From positions 620,001 to 684,000 of the forward strand of contig CAXVYS010000024.1 of assembly GCA_963422675.2 (NCBI GenBank): a stretch of 64,000 nt of DNA. The letters run 5' to 3'. A model generated the notes under the pieces. It did no database searches and was not told the origin of the DNA. It saw only the letters and a program-made list of their open reading frames with translations. Made by a program: the position numbers and the translations under genes. The stretch comes from UBA4416 sp963422675 (GTDB taxonomy: Bacteria > Bacteroidota > Bacteroidia > B-17B0 > Aurantibacillaceae). Within the stretch, counting starts at the first letter, position 1. Each line of letters begins with the position of its first letter. This document shows, in pieces, positions 53,553 through 62,487 of the stretch.

Positions 53553-54284
53553 TTATATGATAGTGATTTTTTTTAACAACTCGTCTCTGAATGCTCTGCC
53601 AATAGGAATTTCTTTATTATTAATCACGACCACCTCTCCGTTTATTTCTTTCAGGTAATCGAGGTTAACGGCGTAAGACCGGTGGATGCGCATAAACGTA
53701 AAGGCTTTTAAATGCTCCAGCATTGTATCCATACTTGAGCGCACCAGGTACTTTGAACCTTCTTTCATATAAATCTCAATGTATTTATCATCTACCTGTA
53801 AATAGATAATATCTTCAAAAGGGACTTTTACAAAGCGGTTATTCTGTTTTATAAAAACACAATTATTAAAAATAGATAGCTTTTCCTCAACCGTAATTTC
53901 AGGGTCTGTTCGTTTGTAATTAAACATTGCTACCTCAATAGCGGCAAAAATTTTGTCTTCTGTGAAAGGTTTAATCAAAAAGGCAACCGGTTTAGATTCT
54001 TTGGCGGCGCTTATTGTAGCTTTATTGGAATGTGATGTCAGATAAATAAAAGGGAAACTACAATTCTCAGAGATATATTTGCCGATCTCTATGCCATCAT
54101 GATTTCTCTGCAGGTTAATATCCAAAATAGCAATATCGGGTTCATTCGTTTTCAAAAAAGCCAGGGCATCCTCTTTATTGTCGATAGGCTCGTAAGGTAA
54201 ATAGCCAAGTTTTTCTAAAATAAGTTTGAGATGGGCGGATATAATTAACTCATCCTCTACAATAAGTATTTTCACTTTTTTCAT
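53553..54284 (-). CDS. LytTR-family response regulator
   Basis: 243 residues. Receiver domain 1-120 with the acidic pair in VEDE, phosphoacceptor Asp55 in IAILDINLQ, Thr/Ser in YLTSHSN and Lys in FLIKPF. A LytTR DNA-binding domain occupies about 140-240 (VPFEDIIYLQVDDKYIEIYM, FMRIHRSYAVNLDYLKEING). No histidine kinase is adjacent, so it is an orphan. It lies upstream of the adhesin gene on the same strand, 243 bp from that gene's start, so control of the adhesin is possible but not shown. Confidence 0.9.
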   Translation of the reverse strand: MKKVKILIVEDELIISAHLKLILEKLGYLPYEPIDNKEDALAFLKTNEPDIAILDINLQRNHDGIEIGKYISENCSFPFIYLTSHSNKATISAAKESKPVAFLIKPFTEDKIFAAIEVAMFNYKRTDPEITVEEKLSIFNNCVFIKQNNRFVKVPFEDIIYLQVDDKYIEIYMKEGSKYLVRSSMDTMLEHLKAFTFMRIHRSYAVNLDYLKEINGEVVVINNKEIPIGRAFRDELLKKITII

Positions 54285-54691
54285 TACACCTACAAATTTA
54301 TTACTTTTTATATGTTAATCAAATTAACAAATCATGAAGTGTAAATATACATAGGCCTCATTCTCAGCCTGAATTTATTGATTAGATTTTATCAAAAATC
54401 GGGTGTAACAATAGCCTTATCATTCAAGAATCAGGGCTGTTTTACGTCTCTATTTTCATTCCATTCAAACTTTATCTTTCCGCTTGTTTTACCAATAGAT
54501 ATATTATGCATATATTTGTATTCTATTAAATCATTCACTATTCCGAATAAAATTCTTCCTGCTTCATTCGGTACACTTAAAATCACATTTCCCTGTTAAA
54601 AACTCCGTCAGGGATTAGCACTAATTACAATTCAACACATTTTTAATTAATTATATTTACATGAAGCACAATAAGGTGCTTATTTACCATT
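54285..54691. other. Divergent intergenic region between the LytTR gene and rnr
   Basis: 407 bp, AT-rich. A plus-strand frame (54378-54599) looks non-coding. On the minus strand a 51-codon frame with a GTG start (54431-54586; begins ILSVPNEAGRILFGIVNDL, ends RDVKQP) has more protein-like composition but no family, ribosome site or promoter I can support. I leave it as a possible small ORF only. Confidence 0.4.
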
Positions 54692-56923
54692 ATGGCAAAA
54701 TCTAAAAAAAAACAACCCAAACGCTACCTGCTCGAAGAAGTACTGGCGTTTTTAAAACATAACTCCGATAAAACCTTTAACTACAAACAATTGGGCGCAG
54801 CCATGGAAATTGATAATGAAAGCGACCGCTTTGCATTACTCGAAACCCTCGAAGAGCTTAAACACCAAGGCTTTGTAATAGAAAAAGAAATTGGAAAATA
54901 CCAGGTAAAAGAAACAAAAACCTACTATACCGGAACCATTGATTTTACCACTCAGGGAAGCGCTTACGTTATTATTTCTCCCGACGAACCGGATATTTTT
55001 ATCCCTTTCCGTAAAAGCAAAGACGCCATGCATGGCGACCTGGTGAAAGTAAACGTATTTCCACAACGCAGCAAGGGAAAACCCGAAGGCGAAGTGGTGG
55101 AAGTGATTCAGCGTAAAAAAACAAAGTTTGTAGGTACCATTCAAATTAATCCAAAATTTGCGTTCGTTGTTCCTGATTTCAATAAACTGCACGTCGACTT
55201 TTTTGTCCCGCTAAGCGACATTGATGGAGCTCAAAACGGACAAAAAGTACTGGTAGAAATGACTGAATGGCGACGCGGTTCCGACAACCCCAACGCTAAG
55301 GTTATAGAGGTATTCGGAAATCCAGGCGATCATGAAACAGAGATACACGCTATTATGGCCGAGTTTGGCCTGCCTATGGAGTTTGCTCCTGAGGTAGATG
55401 CGGCGGCAAAAAAATTAGACACACAGATTAAAGCGGAAGAAATTGCTAAACGCCGCGATTTCAGAGGAATTACCACTTTTACGATTGATCCTGTGGATGC
55501 TAAGGATTTTGATGACGCCTTATCTTTACAGAAATTAGAAAACGGAAACTGGGAAATAGGTGTGCACATTGCCGATGTAACACATTATTTAAAACCCCAT
55601 ACTATTTTGGATGATGAAGCGGTAAGCCGCGCTACATCTGTGTATTTGGTAGACCGTTGCGTTCCCATGTTACCCGAAGTATTAAGTAACTTTGCCTGCT
55701 CACTTCGTCCGCATGAAGAAAAATATTGTTTCAGTGCTGTTTTTGAAATGGACGACCAGGCCCAGATCCAAAATCAATGGTTTGGTAAAACGGTTATTTA
55801 CAGCGATCACCGTTTTTCTTACGAAGAAGTGCAAACCATTATTGAAACAGAAGACGGCCCTTATAAAGCGGAGATCTTAACACTCGATCGCTTAGCAAAA
55901 ATTTTGCGTGCAGAAAGAATGGCCAAAGGTTCTATCTTTTTTGATAAAGCCGAAGTAAAATTCCAATTGGATGAGCATGGCGCTCCCACAGGTGTTTTCT
56001 TTAAAACACAAAAAGACGCTCATAAATTAATTGAAGACTTTATGTTGCTTGCTAACCGTATGGTTGCTGAGTTTTTAGGAAAAGGTAAAAAGCATGACGA
56101 CCAAAAAGAAAAGGGACACAAACAACAAAAAGATAAAAACGAAAAAGGTTCTGATGCTGTTGTATACCGTGTGCATGATGTACCGAAAGACGAAAAATTA
56201 ATAGAGCTGAATAATTTTGTAGAACGTTTTGGATATTCTGTAGCCGTTGGCAATAAACAGAAAACAGCCCAGTCTATCAATAAATTATTACACGATGTAA
56301 AAGATAAAAAGGAGCAAAGCATGATAGAGTTGCTTGCGGTAAGAAGTATGCCTAAAGCCGTTTACACAACCAAAAACACAGGTCACTATGGTTTAGGGTT
56401 TGAGTATTATACCCATTTTACATCGCCTATTCGCCGTTATCCGGACGTTATGGTGCACCGTTTACTGGAAGCAAAATTAAATCATACACATTATTTAAAA
56501 GCCGATGAGCTCGAAGGTTTGGCAAAACATTCTTCCGAAATGGAAAAACTAGCTGCTGATGCGGAAAGAGCTTCTGTTAAGTATAAACAAGTTGAGTTTT
56601 TAGAAGATAAAATCGGGCAATCCTTTAAAGGCGTTATTAGCGGAGTAACCGAGTGGGGTATTTTCGTAGAGATCATTGAAAATAAATGTGAGGGGCGCAT
56701 TAGCCTTCGTGATATGAAAGATGATCAGTATTCTTTTGATGAAGATAACTACCGTATTGTAGGCCGCCGTACGGGCAGGATCTATACATTAGGCGATACG
56801 GTTATGATAAAAGTAAAACGTGCTGATTTGGTGAAAAAACAGCTGGATTTTGAATTTGTTGAATCCGTACAATCCAAACAGGAAGACATCAGAAATCCTA
56901 AACGCTATAAAAAAAGAAAATAG
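54692..56923 (+). CDS. rnr: Ribonuclease R
   Basis: 743 residues. 3'-5' processive exoribonuclease. Order: N-terminal winged helix (RYLLEEVLAFLKHNSDKTF), two cold-shock domains (about 70-225), the RNB catalytic domain with FTIDPVDAKDFDDALSL carrying the metal-binding Asp residues, VHIADVTHYL and HYGLGFEYYTHFTSPIRRYP, and a C-terminal S1 domain (about 650-735; GVISGVTEWGIFVEIIE). A Lys/Asp/Glu-rich insertion of about 25 residues (KKHDDQKEKGHKQQKDKNEK) splits the RNB domain at about 468-490. The function should be retained because the catalytic motifs are intact. Confidence 0.95.
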   Translation: MAKSKKKQPKRYLLEEVLAFLKHNSDKTFNYKQLGAAMEIDNESDRFALLETLEELKHQGFVIEKEIGKYQVKETKTYYTGTIDFTTQGSAYVIISPDEPDIFIPFRKSKDAMHGDLVKVNVFPQRSKGKPEGEVVEVIQRKKTKFVGTIQINPKFAFVVPDFNKLHVDFFVPLSDIDGAQNGQKVLVEMTEWRRGSDNPNAKVIEVFGNPGDHETEIHAIMAEFGLPMEFAPEVDAAAKKLDTQIKAEEIAKRRDFRGITTFTIDPVDAKDFDDALSLQKLENGNWEIGVHIADVTHYLKPHTILDDEAVSRATSVYLVDRCVPMLPEVLSNFACSLRPHEEKYCFSAVFEMDDQAQIQNQWFGKTVIYSDHRFSYEEVQTIIETEDGPYKAEILTLDRLAKILRAERMAKGSIFFDKAEVKFQLDEHGAPTGVFFKTQKDAHKLIEDFMLLANRMVAEFLGKGKKHDDQKEKGHKQQKDKNEKGSDAVVYRVHDVPKDEKLIELNNFVERFGYSVAVGNKQKTAQSINKLLHDVKDKKEQSMIELLAVRSMPKAVYTTKNTGHYGLGFEYYTHFTSPIRRYPDVMVHRLLEAKLNHTHYLKADELEGLAKHSSEMEKLAADAERASVKYKQVEFLEDKIGQSFKGVISGVTEWGIFVEIIENKCEGRISLRDMKDDQYSFDEDNYRIVGRRTGRIYTLGDTVMIKVKRADLVKKQLDFEFVESVQSKQEDIRNPKRYKKRK

Positions 56924-56950
56924 GATTTTAAGTACTTCGATAAGTAAACA

Positions 56951-57098
56951 TATCAGTGTATCAGAATAATGTGGAATTAAACATTTGTCATTCCGAACTT
57001 GATTCGGAATCTCATTAGATGCTGAATCAAGTTCAGCATGACATTTACTTTTTTACCTTTGTCTGGCTGTGGTTTACACATTATTCTAATACACTATC
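56951..57098. repeat. MITE-like nested palindromic element
   Basis: Outer inverted repeats AGTGTATCAGAATAATGTG (56955-56973) and its near-complement (57077-57095; 18 of 19 match) enclose an inner 58-bp palindrome (56986-57043) made of two 27-bp arms around CATT. Each inner arm is itself a perfect hairpin: TTCCGAA-CTTGA-TTCGGAA and ATGCTGAA-TCAAG-TTCAGCAT. ATC flanks both outer ends (56952-56954 and 57096-57098) and could be a 3-bp target duplication. No ORF is inside. Similar inner palindromes occur between genes of many Bacteroidota, by memory. Confidence 0.6.
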
Positions 57099-57110
57099 TT
57101 AAACATTAAA

Positions 57111-57142
57111 AAAGCCCCTGTATGAATTCATACAGGGGCTTT
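57111..57142 (-). terminator. Perfect palindromic terminator, U-tract on the minus strand
   Basis: 16-bp perfect palindrome (57111-57126 and 57127-57142; core AGCCCCTGTATGAA). On the plus strand only three T follow; on the minus strand the stem is followed by T6. It may end rnr transcripts weakly and minus-strand transcripts strongly, although no minus-strand gene lies upstream. Confidence 0.6.
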
Positions 57143-57291
57143 CTGGCTCTTTAAGGATTATTATATATTAATAATAATTCCTTTGCTTATTTTAAGTGGG
57201 TTCATAGCTGTAAGATTTTGGTTTTGGTTATAGTAAATTTCAACTAATTCAATACACAAGGTAAGAGTGCTGGCCCCCTAATTTAAAAGTG

Positions 57292-57321
57292 TTGACTTTT
57301 ACAGATATTTGGTTTATCTTG
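57292..57321 (+). promoter_or_regulatory. Promoter of the TPR histidine kinase gene
   Basis: TTG at 57292-57294, a 20-bp spacer and TATCTTG at 57315-57321 (a TAnnTTG form of the -7 box). The ATG follows 4 bp later, so the mRNA would have almost no leader. Confidence 0.45.
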
Positions 57322-57325
57322 CTTT

Positions 57326-59302
57326 ATGATGCGAACAATTCTAAAAACGTGGTATGTTATTGCTTTTACTGTTGTGGCTTTCGCCCTGAAAGCCCAGTAT
57401 ACCATGGAAATTAAAAAAATGATCAATCACGTAAAAGAAGTCTCTTATTCCGATTCTTTGAGTTTATTTGAAGCCGGGTGGCAAACGATTGATAAAGCTA
57501 CTAAAACGAAACAGGAAGCTGCCATTGCTGACGTATACCTCTATTATGGTAATTATTTTTATTACATAAGAAACATGGATAGGGCTAAAGCCTATTTTAA
57601 GAAAGCCAATAAGCAGGCAAAAATTACCAAAAATGCACACATTCAAACGCTTTCCAACGTAAGGCTCATTTTTATGGACTATGAAACCGGCATAAATGAT
57701 GATGCCGAAAATGAACTGACCTTGCTATTAGAAGACGTTAAAAAAAAGCAGGATTACGAAAATACGGTTGAACTCATTAATATGTTAGGCATTATTAAAG
57801 AGCAAAAAAACAGTCCACAGGAAGCTACTAAATTATATATCGAAGGCCTGGGCCTTGCCGAATTGCATAATTTAGGGCATTATGCCGCTATCTTCCGAAA
57901 TAATTTAGGACTAATAAAAATATACACCGGCCAAATCGATGATGCCCTTGTTGATTTTGAAAAGGGTTTGCAGATCTCGAAAAAAGAAAATGACAAAAGC
58001 CTTATAAATCATATTCAGATAAACATGTCGGTTGTTTATATTTTAAAAGATAGCATTAAGGATGCTCTTAAAACTTTTAATGAAGTAATTGTTCATGCCC
58101 GAAAAAATAATCATCCCCGTGAATTGGCAAGCGCTTATGTAAACATAGGCTCCGCCTTTAATAACACCAACCGTTCCGCTATGGCACTCTCCTACATGGA
58201 TACAGCCATTAACGTATTGGAACATCATAGAATGTATGTTGAATTAACCAAAGCTTATTTAGGAAAAACAGATGTGTTGATTCGTTTAAAAAGAGGGGAA
58301 GAGGCAAGGAAATCCCTCGAAAAAGCAAGTAAACTTACTGATATAACCAAAAATCCCGATGATAAATCTTCCTGTTTTTTAATGCTGTATGAAATTGAAA
58401 ACCTGGAAAAAAATTATAAGGCGGCTTTAGAAAATTTTTTACAATACCAGGGTTTAAAAGACAGTATCAGTAAAACCCTTAATGGCAAAATTGTTCAGGA
58501 ATTACAGTTAAAATATAACGTTCAAAAAAAGGAAATAGAATTAGAGAAAGAAAAATCAAAATCTTTAGTGCTTGAAAAGATCAATCAGAATGAGCGATTC
58601 ATTAAATGGCTCACCATCTGCTTATCCACCATTGTGCTCATTTTAATTGTTGGCTTTGTCATCTTTACCTATTCTAAAAAGTTAAGAGAAAAGCAAGAGC
58701 TGTTTAGCCACCAATTAATAGAAAAAATTGAGGAAGACCGTTCCAGGATTTCAATGGATCTCCATGACGATATCGGCCAGTCGCTATCCATGCTTAAATC
58801 AAAAATCATTTCCGGGAAACTTGAAAACGAGCAGGAGGGGAAAATACTGGAATCAGAATTATCGAGGGTTATTGAACAAACGCGGGAAATTTCCAGGAGA
58901 CTCTACCCTTCTTATCTTGAAAAAATAGGTCTTGTAAGATCGGTAGCCAGCTTATCTGAAAATATCCAGTCTTCTACCGGTATTGAATGTAGCTATGATA
59001 TTACACACAAAGTAGAAGCACTGTCTTTGAGTGTAAAAACACATTTATACCGCATTATACAGGAGTGTACCAACAACACCATTAAACACTCGGGCGCAAC
59101 TGCATTAAAAATTTCGATGTCAGAAAAAAATAACGAGTTTTCGTTGATATACCAGGATAACGGTAAAGGTATAAGTACTAAAAAAAGTAAAGGCCTCGGG
59201 CTTCTATCTATTATAGAGCGCGTAAAAATGATAAACGGCGGTGTGAGCCTCGAAGATAAAACAACCAAAAGCTTTAAACTCAATTTAAAATTCAGATCTT
59301 AA
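57326..59302 (+). CDS. TPR-containing sensor histidine kinase (HPK7/NarX-type)
   Basis: 658 residues. Signal peptide (cleavage near ALKAQ), periplasmic TPR array (about 40-400; AIFRNNLGLIKIYTGQIDDA, ASAYVNIGSAFNNTNRSAMA), a coiled coil, a membrane helix at about 432-452 (WLTICLSTIVLILIVGFVIF), then a HisKA_3 domain with His480 in SMDLHDDIGQSLSMLKS and an HATPase with N-box QECTNNTIKHSGA and G-box DNGKGI. It should phosphorylate the LuxR-type regulator encoded one base downstream. The TPR sensor suggests a protein or peptide signal; the signal itself is unknown. Confidence 0.92.
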   Translation: MMRTILKTWYVIAFTVVAFALKAQYTMEIKKMINHVKEVSYSDSLSLFEAGWQTIDKATKTKQEAAIADVYLYYGNYFYYIRNMDRAKAYFKKANKQAKITKNAHIQTLSNVRLIFMDYETGINDDAENELTLLLEDVKKKQDYENTVELINMLGIIKEQKNSPQEATKLYIEGLGLAELHNLGHYAAIFRNNLGLIKIYTGQIDDALVDFEKGLQISKKENDKSLINHIQINMSVVYILKDSIKDALKTFNEVIVHARKNNHPRELASAYVNIGSAFNNTNRSAMALSYMDTAINVLEHHRMYVELTKAYLGKTDVLIRLKRGEEARKSLEKASKLTDITKNPDDKSSCFLMLYEIENLEKNYKAALENFLQYQGLKDSISKTLNGKIVQELQLKYNVQKKEIELEKEKSKSLVLEKINQNERFIKWLTICLSTIVLILIVGFVIFTYSKKLREKQELFSHQLIEKIEEDRSRISMDLHDDIGQSLSMLKSKIISGKLENEQEGKILESELSRVIEQTREISRRLYPSYLEKIGLVRSVASLSENIQSSTGIECSYDITHKVEALSLSVKTHLYRIIQECTNNTIKHSGATALKISMSEKNNEFSLIYQDNGKGISTKKSKGLGLLSIIERVKMINGGVSLEDKTTKSFKLNLKFRS

Positions 59303-59303
59303 G

Positions 59304-59978
59304 ATGAAAAGCGTCAATTCCTTATTAATAGCTGATGACCACCCCATTTTTAGAATGGGGCTAAAGGATATTCTGCATAACGTTTTTCCGAAAGCAAAAA
59401 TTTACGAATGCCATGATGGAACAGGAGCCATTGATGCTATTTTAAAACATGAACCGGAAATTTCTATTTTAGACATTAACATGCCGGGAGTTAACGGGCT
59501 TGACGTCTGTAAACGCATTCTTAAACAAAAGCCAAACTCCAAAATAATTATTTTAACCATGTACAGCGAAAAGGAAATGATTAAAAATGCCATGCTGTCG
59601 GGCGCTTTGGGTTATATTTTAAAAGATAATGCCGTAGATGAAATAACCGATTGTATACAAACTGTTTTAAATGGCGAAAAATACAGGGGAATAGCCATGC
59701 AGCCGCATCATAAGGAATTAAGCGTAGAGGATAAAAAGAAGAAACAACTGGTTGATGGATTAAAAACTCTGAGCCATGCCGAACTCAAAACATTAAAGCT
59801 GGTAAGCCAGAACAAAACATCAAAAGAAATATCTGAACTGTTGTTCTTATCCGAAAAAACCATTGAAAACTACAGGTCGCGAATCTGCCAGAAACTTGAT
59901 TTACCACCGCGCAACAATAGTTTAGTAATATGGATAAACGAAAACAAAGAATTGCTTTCTTACATCAGCGAGTTTTAA
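59304..59978 (+). CDS. LuxR/NarL-family response regulator
   Basis: 224 residues. Receiver domain 1-125 with the acidic pair in IADDHP, Asp57 in ISILDINMPGVNG, Thr in ILTMYSE and Lys in YILKDNAVDE. The C-terminal LuxR helix-turn-helix is at about 155-215 (LSHAELKTLKLVSQNKTSKE, KTIENYRSRICQKLDL). It begins one base after the kinase stop, so the two form a two-component operon, closed by a terminator. Confidence 0.94.
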   Translation: MKSVNSLLIADDHPIFRMGLKDILHNVFPKAKIYECHDGTGAIDAILKHEPEISILDINMPGVNGLDVCKRILKQKPNSKIIILTMYSEKEMIKNAMLSGALGYILKDNAVDEITDCIQTVLNGEKYRGIAMQPHHKELSVEDKKKKQLVDGLKTLSHAELKTLKLVSQNKTSKEISELLFLSEKTIENYRSRICQKLDLPPRNNSLVIWINENKELLSYISEF

Positions 59979-59981
59979 AAC

Positions 59982-60015
59982 AAAAAAGGAAGTGTTATTC
60001 AGCACTTCCTTTTTT
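59982..60015. terminator. Bidirectional terminator
   Basis: 13-bp stem AAAAAAGGAAGTG / CACTTCCTTTTTT (59982-59994 and 60003-60015), eight-base loop, between the response regulator and the converging phosphate transporter gene. Confidence 0.9.
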
Positions 60016-60031
60016 TATACTTATGGGTTGA

Positions 60032-61426
60032 TTACAAAATGGCCCTGAATAATAAGAACAACGATCCTGATAAAATAATAGTTACAGGCAACGTTAATAA
60101 CCAGGCCAGTAAAATATTAGTAATAGTGCTTCTTTGCAGGTTTTTTAATCCTTTTTTAGCAACCATACTTCCCATAATACCTGAACTTAACATATGCGTA
60201 GTACTTACAGGTGCTTTATAAGCTGTAGCCACACCAATACCAATAGCTGCAACTATTTCGGCAGATGCTCCCTGAGCATAACTCATGTGTTGCTTACCAA
60301 TTTTTTCACCAATTGTTTTTACAATTCTTTTCCAACCAATCATCGTTCCTAAGCCTAAGCATACAGAAATCATGATGATTACCCATGACGGTGCAAACTC
60401 TACCAGTTTTTTTGCGTTGTCAATTTCTTTTTTTAATGGTTTTATTTCCGAAAGTGCTAATGATAAATTTCCTCCACCAATAATTTTTTCAGCTCCTTTG
60501 GTTATTTTTACGATGTCTCTTCTGAGATCAAATCTGTTGGCAACGGCAATTTCACCCGTTCTTGTTTTTGCACCTATTTCAGCGGCGAAATGTTCGCTAT
60601 ACTTAAAAATATCAGCGTATATTTTCTTTTCTTTTCCCGATAAGATCGTTGTATCCGCCTTTGCCATCATGGTAGTAATGGTTTTAACGTTTACATTAAC
60701 GCTTTGCAAATTAACGCTTTCGTCCAACGAAAAATAGCTTGGCATAATGGCAATTAAAATCATCATTACTAAGCCCACCCCTTTTTGTCCGTCGTTTTGT
60801 CCGTGAAAAAAACTTACTAAACCACAGGTTAACCAAAGTAGCATTCTAATGGCAATTGGTGGTTTTTTTCCGGGAATCGGTTCTTTATAAAACAAATCGT
60901 TTTTTACAAAGCGTTTAAAAATAAACATTACCACAATAGCTAAAGCAAATCCGGCAAAAGGAGAAATTAATAAGGCCCAGCCTGTATCTTTTGCTTTATC
61001 CCAGTTAACAGCGCTTCCGCCAACACTCCCCGGTAAAAAATAAAAAGCAATACCAATCCCTAAAATAGAACCAATAAGCGTGTGTGAACTTGATGCCGGT
61101 AAGCCAAAGTACCAGGTTCCTAAATTCCAGATAATAGCTGATAATAAAAGAGCCAATATCATGGCAATACCATGGTATACGTTACTATCAACCAAAACCT
61201 CCATAGGTAGTAAGTTAACAATACCCATTGCCACACCAATACCTCCGGTCATTACCCCAATAAAGTTTAACAATCCGCTATAAACAACGGCTGTTGTGGG
61301 TTTCATAGAGTTGGTGTAAATAACTGTTGCCACTGCATTTGCAGTATCGTGAAATCCATTTACAAATTCAAAAGCGCATGCTAAGAATAAACATAGTACT
61401 AAAAAGATAATTAAACTGGTAGCCAT
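60032..61426 (-). CDS. pit: Inorganic phosphate transporter, PiT family
   Basis: 464 residues with about ten membrane helices. PiT signatures appear in both halves: FEFVNGFHDTANAVATVIYT at the N-terminus with LPASSSHTLIGSILG, and FFHGQNDGQKGVGLVMM with VSTTHMLSSGIMGSMVA near the end. A cytoplasmic loop of about 130 residues splits the halves. PiT carriers import phosphate with protons or sodium. The gene lies 83 bp downstream of the DUF2490 gene on the same strand and has a Pho-box-like repeat in that gap. The usual DUF47 partner is absent here. Confidence 0.95.
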   Translation of the reverse strand: MATSLIIFLVLCLFLACAFEFVNGFHDTANAVATVIYTNSMKPTTAVVYSGLLNFIGVMTGGIGVAMGIVNLLPMEVLVDSNVYHGIAMILALLLSAIIWNLGTWYFGLPASSSHTLIGSILGIGIAFYFLPGSVGGSAVNWDKAKDTGWALLISPFAGFALAIVVMFIFKRFVKNDLFYKEPIPGKKPPIAIRMLLWLTCGLVSFFHGQNDGQKGVGLVMMILIAIMPSYFSLDESVNLQSVNVNVKTITTMMAKADTTILSGKEKKIYADIFKYSEHFAAEIGAKTRTGEIAVANRFDLRRDIVKITKGAEKIIGGGNLSLALSEIKPLKKEIDNAKKLVEFAPSWVIIMISVCLGLGTMIGWKRIVKTIGEKIGKQHMSYAQGASAEIVAAIGIGVATAYKAPVSTTHMLSSGIMGSMVAKKGLKNLQRSTITNILLAWLLTLPVTIILSGSLFLLFRAIL

Positions 61427-61438
61427 ATAATTTTTTGA

Positions 61439-61483
61439 TAAAAGTAGGATGTATTGCTTTTTGCTATGTTAAGCTAATGTTAA
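61439..61483 (-). promoter_or_regulatory. Pho-box-like repeat and -7 box of the phosphate transporter gene
   Basis: Read on the minus strand: TTAACA-N5-TTAACA (61483-61478 and 61472-61467, 11-bp phase), then 20 bp, then TACTTTTA (61446-61439), a TAnnTTTA box, then the ATG at 61426. The repeats occupy the -33 region. TTAACA repeats with an 11-bp period are the PhoP box form known in Bacillus, and PhoB also uses an 11-bp period. Its use in Bacteroidota is inference. Confidence 0.5.
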
Positions 61484-61509
61484 GTTAAAACTAAAAACGT
61501 TGAAAACAA

Positions 61510-62442
61510 CTACTTTTTCTTCCTTTTAAATAATGAATGGAAATCCTCGCAAATTAAGTAAACCTGCACGCAATTATTCATTTCCCAGTTAAGTTTACCG
61601 TAATTATAAGGTCCTGTTGACGATTGTCCGCTTGCTACATCAATATCGTATTTTGGTAAGTACTGTAATGTATAACCAACCTCTACCTTAACAGGAAACG
61701 AAGATTTAAAATATTTACCGATCATAAACACAAACCGGTTCTGATCCAATAGCTTGGTATTATTTGTGTTTGCACCTAAACCAAGAAACAATTCATTCCA
61801 GGCACTTAAATATAACGAACCTTTTGTACCGGTACCTTTCCCGTTTAAGGGCATATTTAACCTGAGTAAATACCTGAATCTCATCTTTTCACCGTTATGC
61901 ACAAAATTATCCCCTGTTGAATAATCAGCCGGTGCACCGTTATGCTCCGAATTAACTTTTGTACTTAACCACCTGAATTCGTAACGGTAACGCTGTTGAA
62001 TTTCCAGTTTTCCGATTTTTTGAAAAACCGTTACCTGCGGACAAATTCTATATTCGCTATAAAATAATTGTGTCCCTTCTTTACTGGGTGTCCATGTTGC
62101 CCAATAACCTATAGGGCTTAGGGATAACCTAACCGTTTTTGGTTTTACCCAATAATGGATCCAGGGTCTGTAAACATGTTGCGCAGGATCCGAAAAAATA
62201 TTGTCTTTTTGCCCGCCTTTTACATAATTAGCATCCGACATACGCCTGTATTGCAAATCCATTTGGTATTGCCATTTTACAGAACTGTCTGCATACCTTG
62301 ATATCACCCCGTTAAGGTTCGCTTCAAACCAAAACGAATTCCTATAAGCATTGGTTCTTTTATCGGTTGAATTATAATTAGGTGTTTGCGATAACGATAC
62401 CAGACCGATAAATAGTAACAGCAATGTAAATTCTTTTCTCAT
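61510..62442 (-). CDS. DUF2490 outer-membrane-type protein
   Basis: 310 residues. The signal peptide (LLLLFIGLVSLSQ) is followed by a beta-strand-rich protein with the DUF2490 pattern: NSFWFEANLNGVISRYADSS, WQYQMDLQYRRM, VYRPWIHYWVKPKTVRLSLS, KLEIQQRYRYEFRW, KMRFRYLLRLNMPLNGKGTG, KVEVGYTLQYLP. It probably forms an outer-membrane barrel. Together with PiT and a phased repeat upstream (62488-62515) it may take part in phosphate acquisition; that link is inference. Confidence 0.82.
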   Translation of the reverse strand: MRKEFTLLLLFIGLVSLSQTPNYNSTDKRTNAYRNSFWFEANLNGVISRYADSSVKWQYQMDLQYRRMSDANYVKGGQKDNIFSDPAQHVYRPWIHYWVKPKTVRLSLSPIGYWATWTPSKEGTQLFYSEYRICPQVTVFQKIGKLEIQQRYRYEFRWLSTKVNSEHNGAPADYSTGDNFVHNGEKMRFRYLLRLNMPLNGKGTGTKGSLYLSAWNELFLGLGANTNNTKLLDQNRFVFMIGKYFKSSFPVKVEVGYTLQYLPKYDIDVASGQSSTGPYNYGKLNWEMNNCVQVYLICEDFHSLFKRKKK

Positions 62443-62487
62443 TTTAAGTAAACTTTATATTAATGGAACGCAAATTAAAAGCTATTA

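Larger units (their letters stand above)
56924..57325. other. Gene-free stretch holding a nested palindrome, a hairpin and a promoter
   Basis: 402 bp between two plus-strand genes. It contains the nested inverted-repeat element (56951-57098), a long perfect palindrome (57111-57142) and the promoter of the histidine kinase gene (57292-57321). I see no gene in it on either strand. Confidence 0.7.

Noticed and set aside
54378..54599. 73-codon plus-strand frame upstream of rnr
   Set aside because: Composition is typical of AT-rich non-coding DNA; the opposite strand is at least as protein-like, and neither is convincing.
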